Shown here piece after piece: positions 7,867-18,737 of a DNA stretch of 64,000 bases; the first letter of the stretch is position 1; every line of letters starts with the position of its first letter. Position numbers and translations under genes: made by a program. A model generated the notes under the pieces. That model was not told the origin of the DNA. It ran no database searches and saw only the letters and a program-made list of their open reading frames with translations. Source of the DNA: Thermohalobaculum sp050330995 (GTDB lineage: Bacteria > Pseudomonadota > Alphaproteobacteria > Rhodobacterales > Rhodobacteraceae); assembly GCA_050330995.1 (NCBI GenBank), contig JBHJHI010000019.1, positions 1-64,000 on the forward strand, read 5' to 3'.

Positions 7867-9435
7867 TCAGCCGACGCGCCAGATCGCCGCGCTGCGCGGG
7901 CCGAGGCGGTCGCCGCCGACCAGCGGCGCGCTCGCGATCAGCGGCTCGCCCGAGCACGGCGCGGCGCGGCGCTCGGACGAGAAGTTGATCGCGCAGCACA
8001 GCCGCTCGCGCCCGGCGTGGCGCTCGATCACCAGCATGTCGCCCGTGGCATCGCCGACCTCGGCCTCGCCCGAGTGCAGCGCCGCCTCGCGACGCCTGAG
8101 CGCGAGCGCGCGGCGGTAGAAGGCGAGCACCGACCCCGCGTCGCGCTCCTGGGCGTCGACGGCATGGCCCGACCAGCCCTCCGGCATCGCGATCCAGGGC
8201 GTGCCGTTCGTGAAGCCGACGTGTGGCGCCTCGGCCCGCCAGGGGATCGGCACCCGCGCGCCCTCGCGCCCCGGTCCGAGCGGGTAGTAGAGCTTGTCGA
8301 ACGGGTCGGTGATCGCATCGAAGGGCAGATCGGGCTGGGGCAGGCCGAGCTCCTCGCCCTGGTAGAGCATCAGATGCCCCGGCAGCGCGATCAGGAGGAC
8401 GGCGAAGAGCCGGGCGTCCCGCGCCGAGCCGTCGCCCATGCGGCTCGCGTGGCGGGCGTGGTCGTGGGTCGAGAGCGCCCAGGCGATCGGCCCGCCGTCG
8501 AGCGCGTCGAGCAGACGCGCGACGCCCCCGGCGCTCGGCGGCCCGCCGAGCAGGTCGACCGTGTAGCCCGCGTCCAGCCGTCCGGGGCGGGCGAAGTCGC
8601 GCGCGAGCCCGATCGAGCGGTTGCCGGAGTTGATCTCGCCGAGCAGGAAGGCGTCCGGCCCGGCCCAGCGACGCAGCATCGAGGCGACGGTCTGACCGTC
8701 GCCCGGCAGCATGTCGTAGACGTGGTCCTGCCAGGCGTAGGGGTTGTGGCCGGGGTTGGCGCTGGCCTCGCGCACCGCCGGATCGGCCGGCGGGTTGTCG
8801 GCGAGCGAGCGGTCGTAGAGGTACGAGCAGACCGCGTCGAGGCGGAAGCCGTCGACGCCGCGCGAGCGCCAGCAGTCGAGCGTCTTCTGCTGCGCCGCCT
8901 GCACCGCCGGGTTGCGCAGGTCCAGGCACGGCTGGCAGTGCAGGAACTGCGTCAGCACGTACTGCCGGCGCTGCGCGACCCAGCGCCATGCCTGCTCGCC
9001 GAAGAAGCTGCGCCAGTTGTTCGGCGGCGTCCCGTCCGGCTTCGGGTCGGCGAAGACGTAGTAGTCGTCGTAGCCCTCCTCGCGGGCCGAGGCTCTCAGG
9101 AACCAGTCGTGGCGGTCCGAGGTGTGGTTGAGCACGAGGTCGACGATCAGGTCGAGCCCGCGCCCGGCGGTGGCCTCGCGCAGGCGCGCGAAGTCGTCGA
9201 GGTCGCCGAAGCGCGGGTCGACGCCGCAGTGGTCGGCGATGTCGTAGCCGCCGTCGGCCCAGGGCGAGGGGTAGAATGGCGCGAGCCAGAGCGTGTCGGC
9301 GCCCAGCGCGGCCACGTGATCGAGCCCGGCCGTGACGCCCGCCAAGTCCCCCTCGCCGCTGCCGGTCGTGTCGCGCCAGGAGCGGGGGTAGATCTCGTAG
9401 ACGATACGGGTGTCGCGGTCGCCTCTCGCGCTCAT
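7867..9435 (-). CDS. GH13-family alpha-glucosidase
   Basis: This is a 522-residue (beta/alpha)8-barrel glycoside hydrolase of the alpha-amylase superfamily. The conserved regions are all there: DLVLNHTSDRH (region I), GVDGFRLDAV with the nucleophile Asp (region II), LLGEINS with the acid/base Glu (region III) and LSTHDHARHASR (region IV; Thr instead of the usual Asn before HD). The opening IVYEIYPRSW is typical of alpha-glucosidase/oligo-1,6-glucosidase enzymes. There is no signal peptide, so it is cytoplasmic. It lies 117 bp downstream of the 6-phosphogluconolactonase gene and could feed glucose into the same pathway. Confidence 0.9.
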   Translation of the reverse strand: MSARGDRDTRIVYEIYPRSWRDTTGSGEGDLAGVTAGLDHVAALGADTLWLAPFYPSPWADGGYDIADHCGVDPRFGDLDDFARLREATAGRGLDLIVDLVLNHTSDRHDWFLRASAREEGYDDYYVFADPKPDGTPPNNWRSFFGEQAWRWVAQRRQYVLTQFLHCQPCLDLRNPAVQAAQQKTLDCWRSRGVDGFRLDAVCSYLYDRSLADNPPADPAVREASANPGHNPYAWQDHVYDMLPGDGQTVASMLRRWAGPDAFLLGEINSGNRSIGLARDFARPGRLDAGYTVDLLGGPPSAGGVARLLDALDGGPIAWALSTHDHARHASRMGDGSARDARLFAVLLIALPGHLMLYQGEELGLPQPDLPFDAITDPFDKLYYPLGPGREGARVPIPWRAEAPHVGFTNGTPWIAMPEGWSGHAVDAQERDAGSVLAFYRRALALRRREAALHSGEAEVGDATGDMLVIERHAGRERLCCAINFSSERRAAPCSGEPLIASAPLVGGDRLGPRSAAIWRVG

Positions 9436-9552
9436 GGCCTCACTCCGGGTCCTGCGGTGCGCGCCCCATGGTGTGGCTCGTCCCGGAGGCGGCCACGGGC
9501 GACGGAGACGCCGCTTAGCCGGGTGCGAGGCCGTGGCCCGCCGACGCCGGCC

Positions 9553-10245
9553 TCAGCCGTCGCGGGCGCGCAGGACGGTGACGTGCCGTGCGTCGCGCAG
9601 CACTCGCGCGAGTGGTGCGCCGCGCTCGTCCTCGACGCCGAGCGCGGCGTCGAGCGCGTCGCAGGCGGCGCGGCTCACGGCGAAGACGTAGAGCCGCCGC
9701 GCCGCCGCGAGCACCGGCGCGGTGAGCGTCACGCGTTCCTCCTCGGCAGAGGCCGCGCTCAGCGTGCAGACAACCGCATCGCCCGAGGGCGCGAGCAGGG
9801 TGTCGAGCCCCTCCGCGTCGGGGATCAGCGAGGCGGTGTGGCCGTCGGTGCCGGTGCCGAGCACGGCGACGTCGAGCGGCAGGGCCTCGGCGCGCAGCGC
9901 CTGTCCGATCGCCTCGATGCCCCCCCAGCGCCCCTGCGCGTCGGGCAGGAGGGGGACGAAGCGCGCTGCGGCGGCGCCACCCGCGAACAGCGTGCGCTGG
10001 ACCAGGCGCTGGTTCGAGCGCGGGTGATCGAGCGGCACCCGGCGCTCGTCGGTCAGCGTGACCACCACCCGCTCCCAGTCGAGCGCCGTCTCGCCGAGCG
10101 CGGTCAGGAAGGGCTCCGGCCCCTCGCCGCCGGGCACCGCGAGGCGCGCGACGCCGTTTCGCCCGATCGCCTCGGCGAGATCGGCGGCGACCCGTCCGGC
10201 GAGGTCGGGGCCGAGGCGCGCCGGCTCCAGCTCGATCGTCTCCAT
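9553..10245 (-). CDS. pgl: 6-phosphogluconolactonase
   Basis: The 230-residue product hydrolyses 6-phosphogluconolactone in the pentose phosphate / Entner-Doudoroff route. The family motifs are present: LAVPGGEGPEPF (about 37-48), LTDERRVPLDHPRSN in the middle, and GTGTDGHTASLIP (about 130-142) with the conserved DGHTASL. The start is an ATG at 10245 preceded by CCGAGGGAGG, a strong ribosome site. Zwf and edd, common partners, are not in the window; the downstream neighbour is a GH13 glucosidase. Confidence 0.92.
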   Translation of the reverse strand: METIELEPARLGPDLAGRVAADLAEAIGRNGVARLAVPGGEGPEPFLTALGETALDWERVVVTLTDERRVPLDHPRSNQRLVQRTLFAGGAAAARFVPLLPDAQGRWGGIEAIGQALRAEALPLDVAVLGTGTDGHTASLIPDAEGLDTLLAPSGDAVVCTLSAASAEEERVTLTAPVLAAARRLYVFAVSRAACDALDAALGVEDERGAPLARVLRDARHVTVLRARDG

Positions 10246-10451
10246 CGCGTCCTCCCTCGGCTGCGACGGACGAACGCGGGCGCGACCCCGGCGGTGCCCT
10301 CGGCGCCGTGCCGGGCGACCACGGATTTTCCGCGCGGGTCGCAGGCCCTCGGTCCCGCTCGTGCGTTGGCTCCGTCCACGAACGCCCGAAGGGAGGCGTG
10401 GCCGGCGCAGGAGAAGACGATGGCGGGCGCGAGGCGAGGACGGCGGCGGGC

Positions 10452-11675
10452 ATGAGGCCGGGGGCGCGGCTGCAGGCGGCGATCGAGGTGCTGGACGCTT
10501 GGCATGCGTCGGGTGGCGGGCTCGACCACGCGCTCCTGCGCTGGGGGCGGGCGCGTCGCTTCGCCGGCAGCGGCGACCGCCGCGCTGTGGGCGATATCGC
10601 CTACGACGTCGCGCGCCGCGCGCGCAGCCTGCAATGGCTCGCCGGCGGCGGCGATCCGGGCGGCGATCTCGCACGGTTCGACCCGCGCCGCGCCGTGCTG
10701 GCCCGGACCCGTCTCGTCGACCCTGCGGCGCTCGCCGATCTCGGCGCGCCCCACGCCCCGGCCCCCCTCTCGACCGAGGAGCGCCGCGCCCTCGACGCGC
10801 TCGATCCCGAGCGCCGTGCCGCGCGCCTCGCCGGCGCGCCGCGAGGCGTGCGCCTCGACCTGCCGGACTGGCTGCTCGACCGGCTCGGCGCCGTGCCCGA
10901 GACGGCGCTCGACGCCCTCGGCGAGCGCGCGCCGCTTGATCTGCGCGCCAACCGGTCGAAGGCGAGCCGGGAGGAGGCCGCGCGTCGCCTCGCGGGGGAG
11001 GGGGTCACGACCGTGTCCGCTCCGCTCGCGCCGGACGCGCTGCGCGTGGTCGACGGCGCGCGCCGCGTCGCCGCGAGCGCGGCCTACACCGAGGGGCTCG
11101 TCGAGATCCAGGACGCGGCGAGCCAGGCCACCGCCCTTCTCGCCGCGCCCGCCGCGGGCGGGGCCGTGCTCGACTACTGCGCCGGCGGCGGTGGCAAGAT
11201 CCTGGCGCTCGCCGCCGCCGTCGGGGGACGCGGCCGCTTCGTCGCCCACGACGCGGCGCCCGGGCGCATGGCCGATCTGCCCGCTCGCGCCGCGCGCGCC
11301 GGCGTCTCGCTCGAGATCGCCCGGCCGGGCGATCTCGAGGGCGCCGCGCGCTTCGACCTGGTGTTCGTCGACGCGCCCTGCTCGGGCAGCGGCACCTGGC
11401 GGCGCGAGCCGGATGCGCGCTGGCGGCTGACGCCCGAGCGGCTCGATGCGCTGACGGCGCTCCAGGACCGCGTGCTGTCGGAGGCGGCGGGCTATCTGCG
11501 TCCGGGCGGCACCCTCGCCTACGCGACCTGCTCGCTGCTCGCCGAGGAGGGCGAGGCGCGTGTCGACGCCTTCCTCGAACGCCAGGGCGGGTTCGTGGAG
11601 GACGCGCGGCGCCGTTTCCTCCCGGGTCGCGAGCGCGGCGACGGCTTTTTCGCAGCACGGCTGTCGCGATCGTGA
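10452..11675 (+). CDS. RsmB/NOL1/NOP2/Sun-family RNA cytosine-5 methyltransferase
   Basis: The product is 407 residues. The N-terminal half is a helical RsmB/NusB-like region (LLRWGRARRFAGSGDRRAVG). The C-terminal half is the SAM-dependent domain: CAGGGGKILALAA (motif I), DAPCSGSGTW with one catalytic Cys and YATCSLLAEEGE with the other. The family methylates cytosine in rRNA or tRNA. I chose the ATG at 10452 by the start of the conserved N-terminus; an upstream in-frame start at 10308 would add a tail of low-complexity sequence. It runs rightward, about 36 bp before cckA, so it may share its transcript. Confidence 0.85.
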   Translation: MRPGARLQAAIEVLDAWHASGGGLDHALLRWGRARRFAGSGDRRAVGDIAYDVARRARSLQWLAGGGDPGGDLARFDPRRAVLARTRLVDPAALADLGAPHAPAPLSTEERRALDALDPERRAARLAGAPRGVRLDLPDWLLDRLGAVPETALDALGERAPLDLRANRSKASREEAARRLAGEGVTTVSAPLAPDALRVVDGARRVAASAAYTEGLVEIQDAASQATALLAAPAAGGAVLDYCAGGGGKILALAAAVGGRGRFVAHDAAPGRMADLPARAARAGVSLEIARPGDLEGAARFDLVFVDAPCSGSGTWRREPDARWRLTPERLDALTALQDRVLSEAAGYLRPGGTLAYATCSLLAEEGEARVDAFLERQGGFVEDARRRFLPGRERGDGFFAARLSRS

Positions 11676-11711
11676 GCCCGGATCACGATCTTGTTGTTTG
11701 GTTAACGATCT

Positions 11712-14003
11712 ATGGTGCTAATGGTGCAGGCTCACTCCGACGGAGCGCCCATGCTGATCGTCTCGCTCGTCCTTCTGGCAGGCGCTGCCACGGCGTTCTC
11801 GGTGCCGTCCGACGCCGGGGCGGCATCGCTCGCGGTACTGGCGGCGCTGCCGCCGGGCCTGCGCACGCTGGCGCGCCGCACCCGGACGACGCCGGCGCTG
11901 CCCGCCACGCTCGCCGGGGCGGCCGAGCCCGTGGCGCTCGCCCGCTTCGGCGGCGAGCTGCTCGACGTCAACGACGCCATGGTCGCCGCGTGCGGCGACC
12001 GGGGGGCGGGCGGCCGCCGTATCGCCGAGCTGCTCGCGCGCGTCGTCGTCTGCGATCCCTCGCTCGTCTACCGCATGACCCGCGGCGCGGCGGGGGTGGG
12101 CTTCGCGCTGCACAGCGTGGGACGGCGCGGCGGGGGCACGGCGCATCTGTCGGTCACCCTCGTCGACGACGACGCGCTCGTCTGGCGTCTGCTCGACGCC
12201 GACACGCTCGAGCGGGCCGTGCTGCCGAGCGCGCCGGAGCCCTACGAGGACGCGCCCTTCGCCTATCTGCGCGTCGAGCCGAGCGGCCTGATCGAGACCA
12301 ACGACCGCTTCCGCGAGCGCTTCGCGCCCGAGGTCGCTGACCGGCTCGCCGCGAGCGCGGCCTCCGGCGCCACGGGGCGGATGCGGCTCGTCGACCGCGA
12401 AGGGGCCGAGCGCGCGGTGCGGCTGTTCTCGAACGAGACCGGCGAGGGCGCCCGGGCGGTCCGCGAGATCTTCGTCTTCGACCTCGACGGCCACGAGAGC
12501 GCGCCGGTGGACGCGCGCGATCTCGACGAGCTGCCGCTCGCGGTGCTGCACCTGAACGACGAGGGGCGGGTGCTCTGGCGCAACACCGCCGCGGCGCGGC
12601 TGCTCGGCCGCCGGGCAGTCGCCGACGCCATGCTCGGCGACCTGGTCGAGAGCCGGATGCGCCGCATCGAGGCGCTGGTCGACGCCGTGCGCGCCGAGGG
12701 CGCGATCCAGATCGACAACGTCTCGGTGAAGGGCGAGCCCGCTCCCCGACCGCTCAAGCTCTCGCTGTCGCCGTCACGCGGCGGCGATCGGCTGATCGCG
12801 ATCCTGTCGGACGCCTCCGAGCTGCAGGCGCTTCAGGACAAGTACGCCCAGAGCCAGAAGATGGAGGCGATCGGCAAGCTCGCCGGCGGCGTCGCGCACG
12901 ACTTCAACAACCTGATCACCGCGATCAACGGCCACTGCGATCTGCTGATGATCGGCAAGGACGCGACCCAGCCCGAGTACGCCGACCTGATGCAGATCCG
13001 CCAGAACGCGAACCGCGCGGCCGCCCTCGTGCGCCAGCTGCTCGCCTTCTCGCGCAAGCAGACGCTCAATCCCGAGCTGCTCGTGGTCGGCGACGTGATC
13101 CCCGACACGATGTATCTGCTCGACCGCCTGATCGGCGACCGCATCAAGCTGCGCTTCGATCCCGATCCGGGCGGGCCGGTCGGCCACGTCCGCGCCGACC
13201 ACCGCCAGCTCGAGCAGGCGCTGATGAACCTCGTGGTCAACGCGCGCGACGCGATGCCCGAGGGCGGCACGGTCACGATCTCGCTCCGGCGCCGGCTGTT
13301 CCGCGTCGAGCAGGGCCGCGAGCACGGCGTGGTGGCGCCCGGCGACTACGTCGAGATCGCGGTGGCCGACGAGGGCACGGGCATCGCGCCGGACGCGCTC
13401 GCCAAGGTGTTCGACCCGTTCTTCACCACCAAGGCGCAGGGCGAGGGCACCGGGCTCGGTCTCTCCACCGTCTACGGCATCGTCAAGCAGTCGGGCGGCG
13501 TGATCTTCGCCGAGAACCGCCCGGAGGGCGGCGCCTGCTTTCGCATGCTGCTGCCGCGCGCGGAGCCCGAGGAGGCGGAGGCGCCGCGTCCCGAACGCTC
13601 GGCCGAGACGGTCGATCTCACCGGGCGCGGCGCGGTGCTGCTCGTCGAGGACGAAGCGGCGGTGCGCTCCTTCGCGGCGCGCGCGCTGAAGCTGCGCGGC
13701 TACGACGTCACCATCGCCGAGGAGGCCGAGGAGGCGCTCGCGCTGATCGAGGAGGGCGACAAGCACTTCGACCTGATCGTCTCGGACGTGATGATGCCGG
13801 GGATGGACGGGCCGAGCTTCATCGCCAAGGCGCGCGAGATGCGCCCCGGGGTGCGGGTGCTGTTCGTCTCGGGCTACGCCGAGGCGCAGTTCCTCGAGCG
13901 CATCGAGGAGACGCGCTACGCCTTCCTGCCCAAGCCCTTCTCGCTCGCGGAGCTCACCGCCAAGGTCAAAGAAGTGCTCTCCGAGCCGAGCCAGGCCGCT
14001 TAA
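11712..14003 (+). CDS. cckA: hybrid sensor histidine kinase CckA
   Basis: This is a 763-residue membrane kinase. The N-terminus has one or two hydrophobic segments (about 14-50), followed by PAS-like sensing regions. The dimerisation box GGVAHDFNNLITAINGHCDL holds the phospho-His near residue 396; the ATPase has N-box NLVVNARDAM, G1 DEGTGIAP and G2 GTGLGLSTVYGIV. The C-terminal receiver starts near 640 with the phospho-acceptor Asp near 692 (VSDVMMPGMDG). CckA drives the ChpT-CtrA phosphorelay, controlling the cell cycle in Caulobacter and motility or gene-transfer agents in Rhodobacteraceae. It sits directly before recA and alaS, a conserved order. Confidence 0.93.
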   Translation: MVLMVQAHSDGAPMLIVSLVLLAGAATAFSVPSDAGAASLAVLAALPPGLRTLARRTRTTPALPATLAGAAEPVALARFGGELLDVNDAMVAACGDRGAGGRRIAELLARVVVCDPSLVYRMTRGAAGVGFALHSVGRRGGGTAHLSVTLVDDDALVWRLLDADTLERAVLPSAPEPYEDAPFAYLRVEPSGLIETNDRFRERFAPEVADRLAASAASGATGRMRLVDREGAERAVRLFSNETGEGARAVREIFVFDLDGHESAPVDARDLDELPLAVLHLNDEGRVLWRNTAAARLLGRRAVADAMLGDLVESRMRRIEALVDAVRAEGAIQIDNVSVKGEPAPRPLKLSLSPSRGGDRLIAILSDASELQALQDKYAQSQKMEAIGKLAGGVAHDFNNLITAINGHCDLLMIGKDATQPEYADLMQIRQNANRAAALVRQLLAFSRKQTLNPELLVVGDVIPDTMYLLDRLIGDRIKLRFDPDPGGPVGHVRADHRQLEQALMNLVVNARDAMPEGGTVTISLRRRLFRVEQGREHGVVAPGDYVEIAVADEGTGIAPDALAKVFDPFFTTKAQGEGTGLGLSTVYGIVKQSGGVIFAENRPEGGACFRMLLPRAEPEEAEAPRPERSAETVDLTGRGAVLLVEDEAAVRSFAARALKLRGYDVTIAEEAEEALALIEEGDKHFDLIVSDVMMPGMDGPSFIAKAREMRPGVRVLFVSGYAEAQFLERIEETRYAFLPKPFSLAELTAKVKEVLSEPSQAA

Positions 14004-14085
14004 CCGGGGCTTCAAACCGCCGCGTCAGAATGGCGTCTCGCGGCGGGGGCCGCCATTTACCCTGTTCAGCGCGCGCGAGACGTGC

Positions 14086-14100
14086 GAACATTCGTGGAAC
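14086..14100 (+). promoter_or_regulatory. LexA (SOS) box upstream of recA
   Basis: GAAC at 14086-14089 and GAAC at 14097-14100 are separated by exactly seven bases. This is the reverse complement of GTTC-N7-GTTC, the established LexA operator of alphaproteobacteria. It lies 50 bases before the recA start, where repression by LexA would be expected. Confidence 0.85.
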
Positions 14101-14149
14101 ATAGAGTGGGCGCGTCGCGATTCGCGCTCCGATGGAGAGGACCCCCGAC

Positions 14150-15241
<1,092 letters not shown>

Positions 15242-15254
15242 GACGGGCTCGTGC

Positions 15255-15291
15255 GGCACCCGGCCCTGCGCATAGCGCAAGACCGGGTGCC
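15255..15291 (+). terminator. hairpin after recA
   Basis: Outer arms 15255-15263 and 15283-15291 (GGCACCCGG / CCGGGTGCC) pair perfectly, and a nested stem TGCGC-ATA-GCGCA sits inside. It begins 14 bases after the recA stop. There is no T-run, so termination strength is uncertain. Confidence 0.55.
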
Positions 15292-15359
15292 GATCCTGGC
15301 GAGCGGCGGGACGGATCCTTAGCTGCGAGGGTCTCCGACGACGAAAGGACGACCCTTCA

Positions 15360-15602
15360 ATGACATTCCTGCGAATGCTCTGGCAGCGGTTTCAGCAGCG
15401 CCGCCAGCGCCACCGGGCGATCCGCGAACTCCGCCGCTACGACGATCGCCTTCTCGCCGACATCGGCATCTTCCGCGACGAGATCGAGGCCTACGTCGAC
15501 GGCCGACTGACGTCGCGTGGCGCCGCGAACGAGGGGGCGGAGGTGGTGCATCTCGCGCCCTGCCGCGATCGACAGGCACCGGCGCGCGATATCGCCGCGT
15601 GA
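15360..15602 (+). CDS. DUF1127 (YjiS-like) small protein
   Basis: The 80-residue product is highly basic at the N-terminus. The DUF1127 core is AIRELRRYDDRLLADIGIFR (about 22-41), followed by DEIEAYV. Small DUF1127 proteins in alphaproteobacteria have been linked to phosphate and carbon metabolism and to RNA binding (CcaF1 in Rhodobacter), but this one cannot be assigned more exactly. The ATG follows GAAAGGACG. It lies alone between recA and alaS on the same strand. Confidence 0.85.
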   Translation: MTFLRMLWQRFQQRRQRHRAIRELRRYDDRLLADIGIFRDEIEAYVDGRLTSRGAANEGAEVVHLAPCRDRQAPARDIAA

Positions 15603-15750
15603 GGTCGCCCCGCCGGGTGGCGGGCTGTGACCCGAGGGGGCGTCGCGGTCGCGCCCGCCCCCGTCCCGAAGGCGCCGCACCCCTCGCTGGACACCCTTCC
15701 GCCCGCCCGATACATCGCCCGCGACGGCGCATGACGGCGGGGACCTCACC

Positions 15751-18408
15751 ATGCCTTCCTTGAACGAGATCCGCTCGACCTTCCTCGATTTCTTCGCGAG
15801 GAACGGCCACGAGGTCGTGCCCTCGTCCTCGCTCGTGCCGAAGAACGACCCGACGCTGATGTTCACCGCCGCCGGCATGGTGCAGTTCAAGAACCTCTTC
15901 ACCGGCCTGGAGCATCGCGACTACAGCCGTGCCGTGACCTCGCAGAAATGCGTGCGGGCGGGCGGCAAGCACAACGACCTCGATAACGTCGGCTATACCG
16001 CTCGGCATCACACCTTCTTCGAGATGCTCGGCAACTTCTCCTTCGGGGACTACTTCAAGGAAACGGCGATCCCGCTCGCCTGGGATCTCGTGACCAAGGA
16101 GTTCGGGCTGCCGGCCGATCGCCTCCTCGTCACCGTCAACCACGACGACGAGGAGGCGATCGCGATCTGGAAGAAGCATGCCGGCCTCCCGGACGACCGG
16201 ATCATCCGCATCGCCTCGGACGACAACTTCTGGACCATGGGGCCGACCGGCCCCTGCGGGCCGTGCTCGGAGATCTTCTACGACCACGGCGACCATATCT
16301 GGGGCGGCCCGCCGGGCAGCCCGGAGGAGGACGGCGACCGCTTCGTCGAGATCTGGAACCTCGTGTTCATGCAGTTCGAGCAGTTCGAGAACGCGCCGCG
16401 CGCCGACCTGCCGCGCCCGAGCATCGACACCGGCATGGGGCTCGAGCGCATCGGCGCCGTGCTCCAGGGCAAGCACGACAACTACGACACCGACCTGATG
16501 CGCGCTCTGATAGAGGCGTCCGCCAACGCTTCGAACGCGGACCCCGACGGACCGGGCAAGACGCATCACCGCGTGATCGCCGACCACCTGCGCTCGACCT
16601 CCTTCCTGATGGCCGACGGCGTGCTGCCCTCGAACGAAGGGCGTGGCTACGTGCTGCGCCGGATCATGCGCCGCGCCATGCGCCACGCCCACCAACTCGG
16701 CGTCGACCGACCGCTGATGCACCGCCTCGTGCCCGAGCTGGTGCGCCAGATGGGCCAGGCCTTCCCCGAGCTGGTGCAGGCGCAGCCGCTGATCACCGAG
16801 ACGCTGGAGCGCGAGGAGATCCGGTTCCGCCGCACCCTCGACCGCGGCCTCGGTCTCCTGGAGGACGAGCTGGCCGGCCTGCCCGACGGCGCCGATCTGC
16901 CGGGCGCGACCGCCTTCAAGCTCTACGACACCTACGGCTTTCCGCTCGATCTGACCCAGGATGCCCTTCGCGAGCGCGGCCGCGCGGTCGACGTCGCCGG
17001 CTTCGAGATAGCGATGGCCGAGCAGAAGGCCCAGGCGCGCGCGGCCTGGGCCGGCTCGGGCGAGGCGGCCGACGAGAGCGTCTGGTGGCAGGTGCGCGAG
17101 GCGATTGGCGCGACCGAATTCCTCGGCTACGACAGCCTGGACACCGAGGGCGTGGTCGCCGCCCTCGTGCTCGACGGCGCGCGCGTGCCCGGCGCCGGCG
17201 AGGGCGCGAGCGTCGCGATCGTCACCAACCAGACCCCGTTCTACGCCGAGGCCGGCGGCCAAGTCGGCGACACCGGCACGATCGAGGGACCGCAGGGCCT
17301 CGCCCGCGTCAGCGACGTGAGGAAGAAGGTCGGCGCCGTCTCGGTCCATTTCGCCACCGTCGAGCACGGCACGCTGGCCGAGGGCGATCCGGTCAGGCTG
17401 CGCGTCGACGGCGCCCGACGCGGGGCGATCCGCGCCAACCACTCGGCCACCCACCTGATGCACGAGGCGCTGCGCCGCCGCCTCGGCGATCACGTCGCCC
17501 AGCGCGGCAGCCTCGTCGCCCCCGACCGGCTGCGCTTCGACTTCACTCAGAACGACGCGATGAAGCCCGAGGACATCGCCGCCGTCGAAGCGGAGGTGAA
17601 CGCGCTCGTGCGTCAGGACGCGGCCGTCGAGACCCGGCTGATGACCCCCGACGAGGCGGTCGAAGCCGGCGCGCGCGCGCTCTTCGGCGAGAAGTACGGC
17701 GAGGAGGTGCGGGTCGTCGGCATGGGGCTGACGCCGGACGGCGGGGCAGGGGCGTCCGGGCGGACCTACTCGCTCGAACTCTGCGGCGGCACCCACGTCG
17801 CGCGCACCGGCGAGATCGGCGTGTTCAAGATCGTCGGCGAGGGCGCGTCCTCGGCCGGGGTGCGCCGGATCGAGGCTTTGACCGGCGAGGCTGCCTTTGC
17901 CCATCTCGCCGAGCGCGACACCGCGCTCGGGCGCGTCGCCGACGCACTCCGCGTTCGGCCTTTGGAGGCGGCCGAGCGCGTCGCCCAGCTCCTCGCCGAG
18001 CGCCGTGCGATGGAGGGCGAGCTGGCCGATCTGCGTCGTCAGGTGGCCTTGGGCGGCGGAGGCGGCGGTCCGGCCCCGCGCGAGGTCGGCGGTGTCAAGC
18101 TGCTCGCCCAGACCCTGCCGGGGGTGAACCCCAAGGATCTGCGCGGCCTGATCGACGAACACAAGAAACGTCTCGGCTCGGGCGTGGTGCTCTTGATCGC
18201 CGACACCGACGGCAAGGCGACCGTGGCCGCGGGCGTGACCGACGACCTGACGGCGCGGCTCTCAGCGGTCGATCTCGTCCGCGCCGCCGTCGCCGAGGTC
18301 GGCGGCAAAGGCGGTGGCGGGCGCCCCGACATGGCCCAGGGCGGTGGTCCCGACCCGAGCCGGGCCGAGGCGGCGATCGACGCAGTGGCCGAGCGGCTCG
18401 TCGGCTGA
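15751..18408 (+). CDS. alaS: alanine--tRNA ligase
   Basis: This is an 885-residue class II synthetase of standard length. The N-terminal catalytic core opens MPSLNEIRSTFLDFFARNGH and has the TAAGMVQFKNLFTG motif; the editing domain has the zinc/His cluster NHSATHLMHEALR and, distally, CGGTHVARTGEIG. A glycine-rich C-terminal DHHA1/oligomerisation domain ends the protein. The gene is monocistronic-looking, with a 148-bp spacer before it, and is followed by a 329-bp spacer. Confidence 0.97.
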   Translation: MPSLNEIRSTFLDFFARNGHEVVPSSSLVPKNDPTLMFTAAGMVQFKNLFTGLEHRDYSRAVTSQKCVRAGGKHNDLDNVGYTARHHTFFEMLGNFSFGDYFKETAIPLAWDLVTKEFGLPADRLLVTVNHDDEEAIAIWKKHAGLPDDRIIRIASDDNFWTMGPTGPCGPCSEIFYDHGDHIWGGPPGSPEEDGDRFVEIWNLVFMQFEQFENAPRADLPRPSIDTGMGLERIGAVLQGKHDNYDTDLMRALIEASANASNADPDGPGKTHHRVIADHLRSTSFLMADGVLPSNEGRGYVLRRIMRRAMRHAHQLGVDRPLMHRLVPELVRQMGQAFPELVQAQPLITETLEREEIRFRRTLDRGLGLLEDELAGLPDGADLPGATAFKLYDTYGFPLDLTQDALRERGRAVDVAGFEIAMAEQKAQARAAWAGSGEAADESVWWQVREAIGATEFLGYDSLDTEGVVAALVLDGARVPGAGEGASVAIVTNQTPFYAEAGGQVGDTGTIEGPQGLARVSDVRKKVGAVSVHFATVEHGTLAEGDPVRLRVDGARRGAIRANHSATHLMHEALRRRLGDHVAQRGSLVAPDRLRFDFTQNDAMKPEDIAAVEAEVNALVRQDAAVETRLMTPDEAVEAGARALFGEKYGEEVRVVGMGLTPDGGAGASGRTYSLELCGGTHVARTGEIGVFKIVGEGASSAGVRRIEALTGEAAFAHLAERDTALGRVADALRVRPLEAAERVAQLLAERRAMEGELADLRRQVALGGGGGGPAPREVGGVKLLAQTLPGVNPKDLRGLIDEHKKRLGSGVVLLIADTDGKATVAAGVTDDLTARLSAVDLVRAAVAEVGGKGGGGRPDMAQGGGPDPSRAEAAIDAVAERLVG

Positions 18409-18737
18409 TCGGCGGCCCGACTCCCGGAAGGTCGCCGTCGCCGCCGAGCCGAAGCGCCGTGCTTCACGCAGGGCTTGGCCGGATCGGCTCCGATCCCTCT
18501 CGGACGAGTTCGCGCCGCTCGGTCGTCGCGGCCGGACACGATGGATGCCGCAATGCTCGAGGAGGGAGCGGATGCGGCCTCCGGCACCCGCTGGTGCGCG
18601 ACTACCGCCCCGACGTCGCCGCCGGGAGCGTCGATATCCACTTTCGTCGACCTGTCATGAAACGCGCGTCGCGTAAGCTTTCGTTGGTCGCCCTCACGCA
18701 GCCCCGAAGGTTGCGACCACCATACGGGAGACCGATC
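18409..18737 (+). other. non-coding spacer between alaS and the EF-hand gene
   Basis: No convincing gene is seen in this 329-bp stretch. It contains a perfect 7-bp hairpin with a two-base loop at 18481-18496 (GGATCGG-CT-CCGATCC), about 70 bases after alaS, which may help end the alaS transcript. One open frame through 18590-18720 reads plausibly (VRDYRPDVAAGSVDIHF) but has no start or ribosome site and matches nothing I know. The promoter of the EF-hand gene should lie in the second half. Confidence 0.5.
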
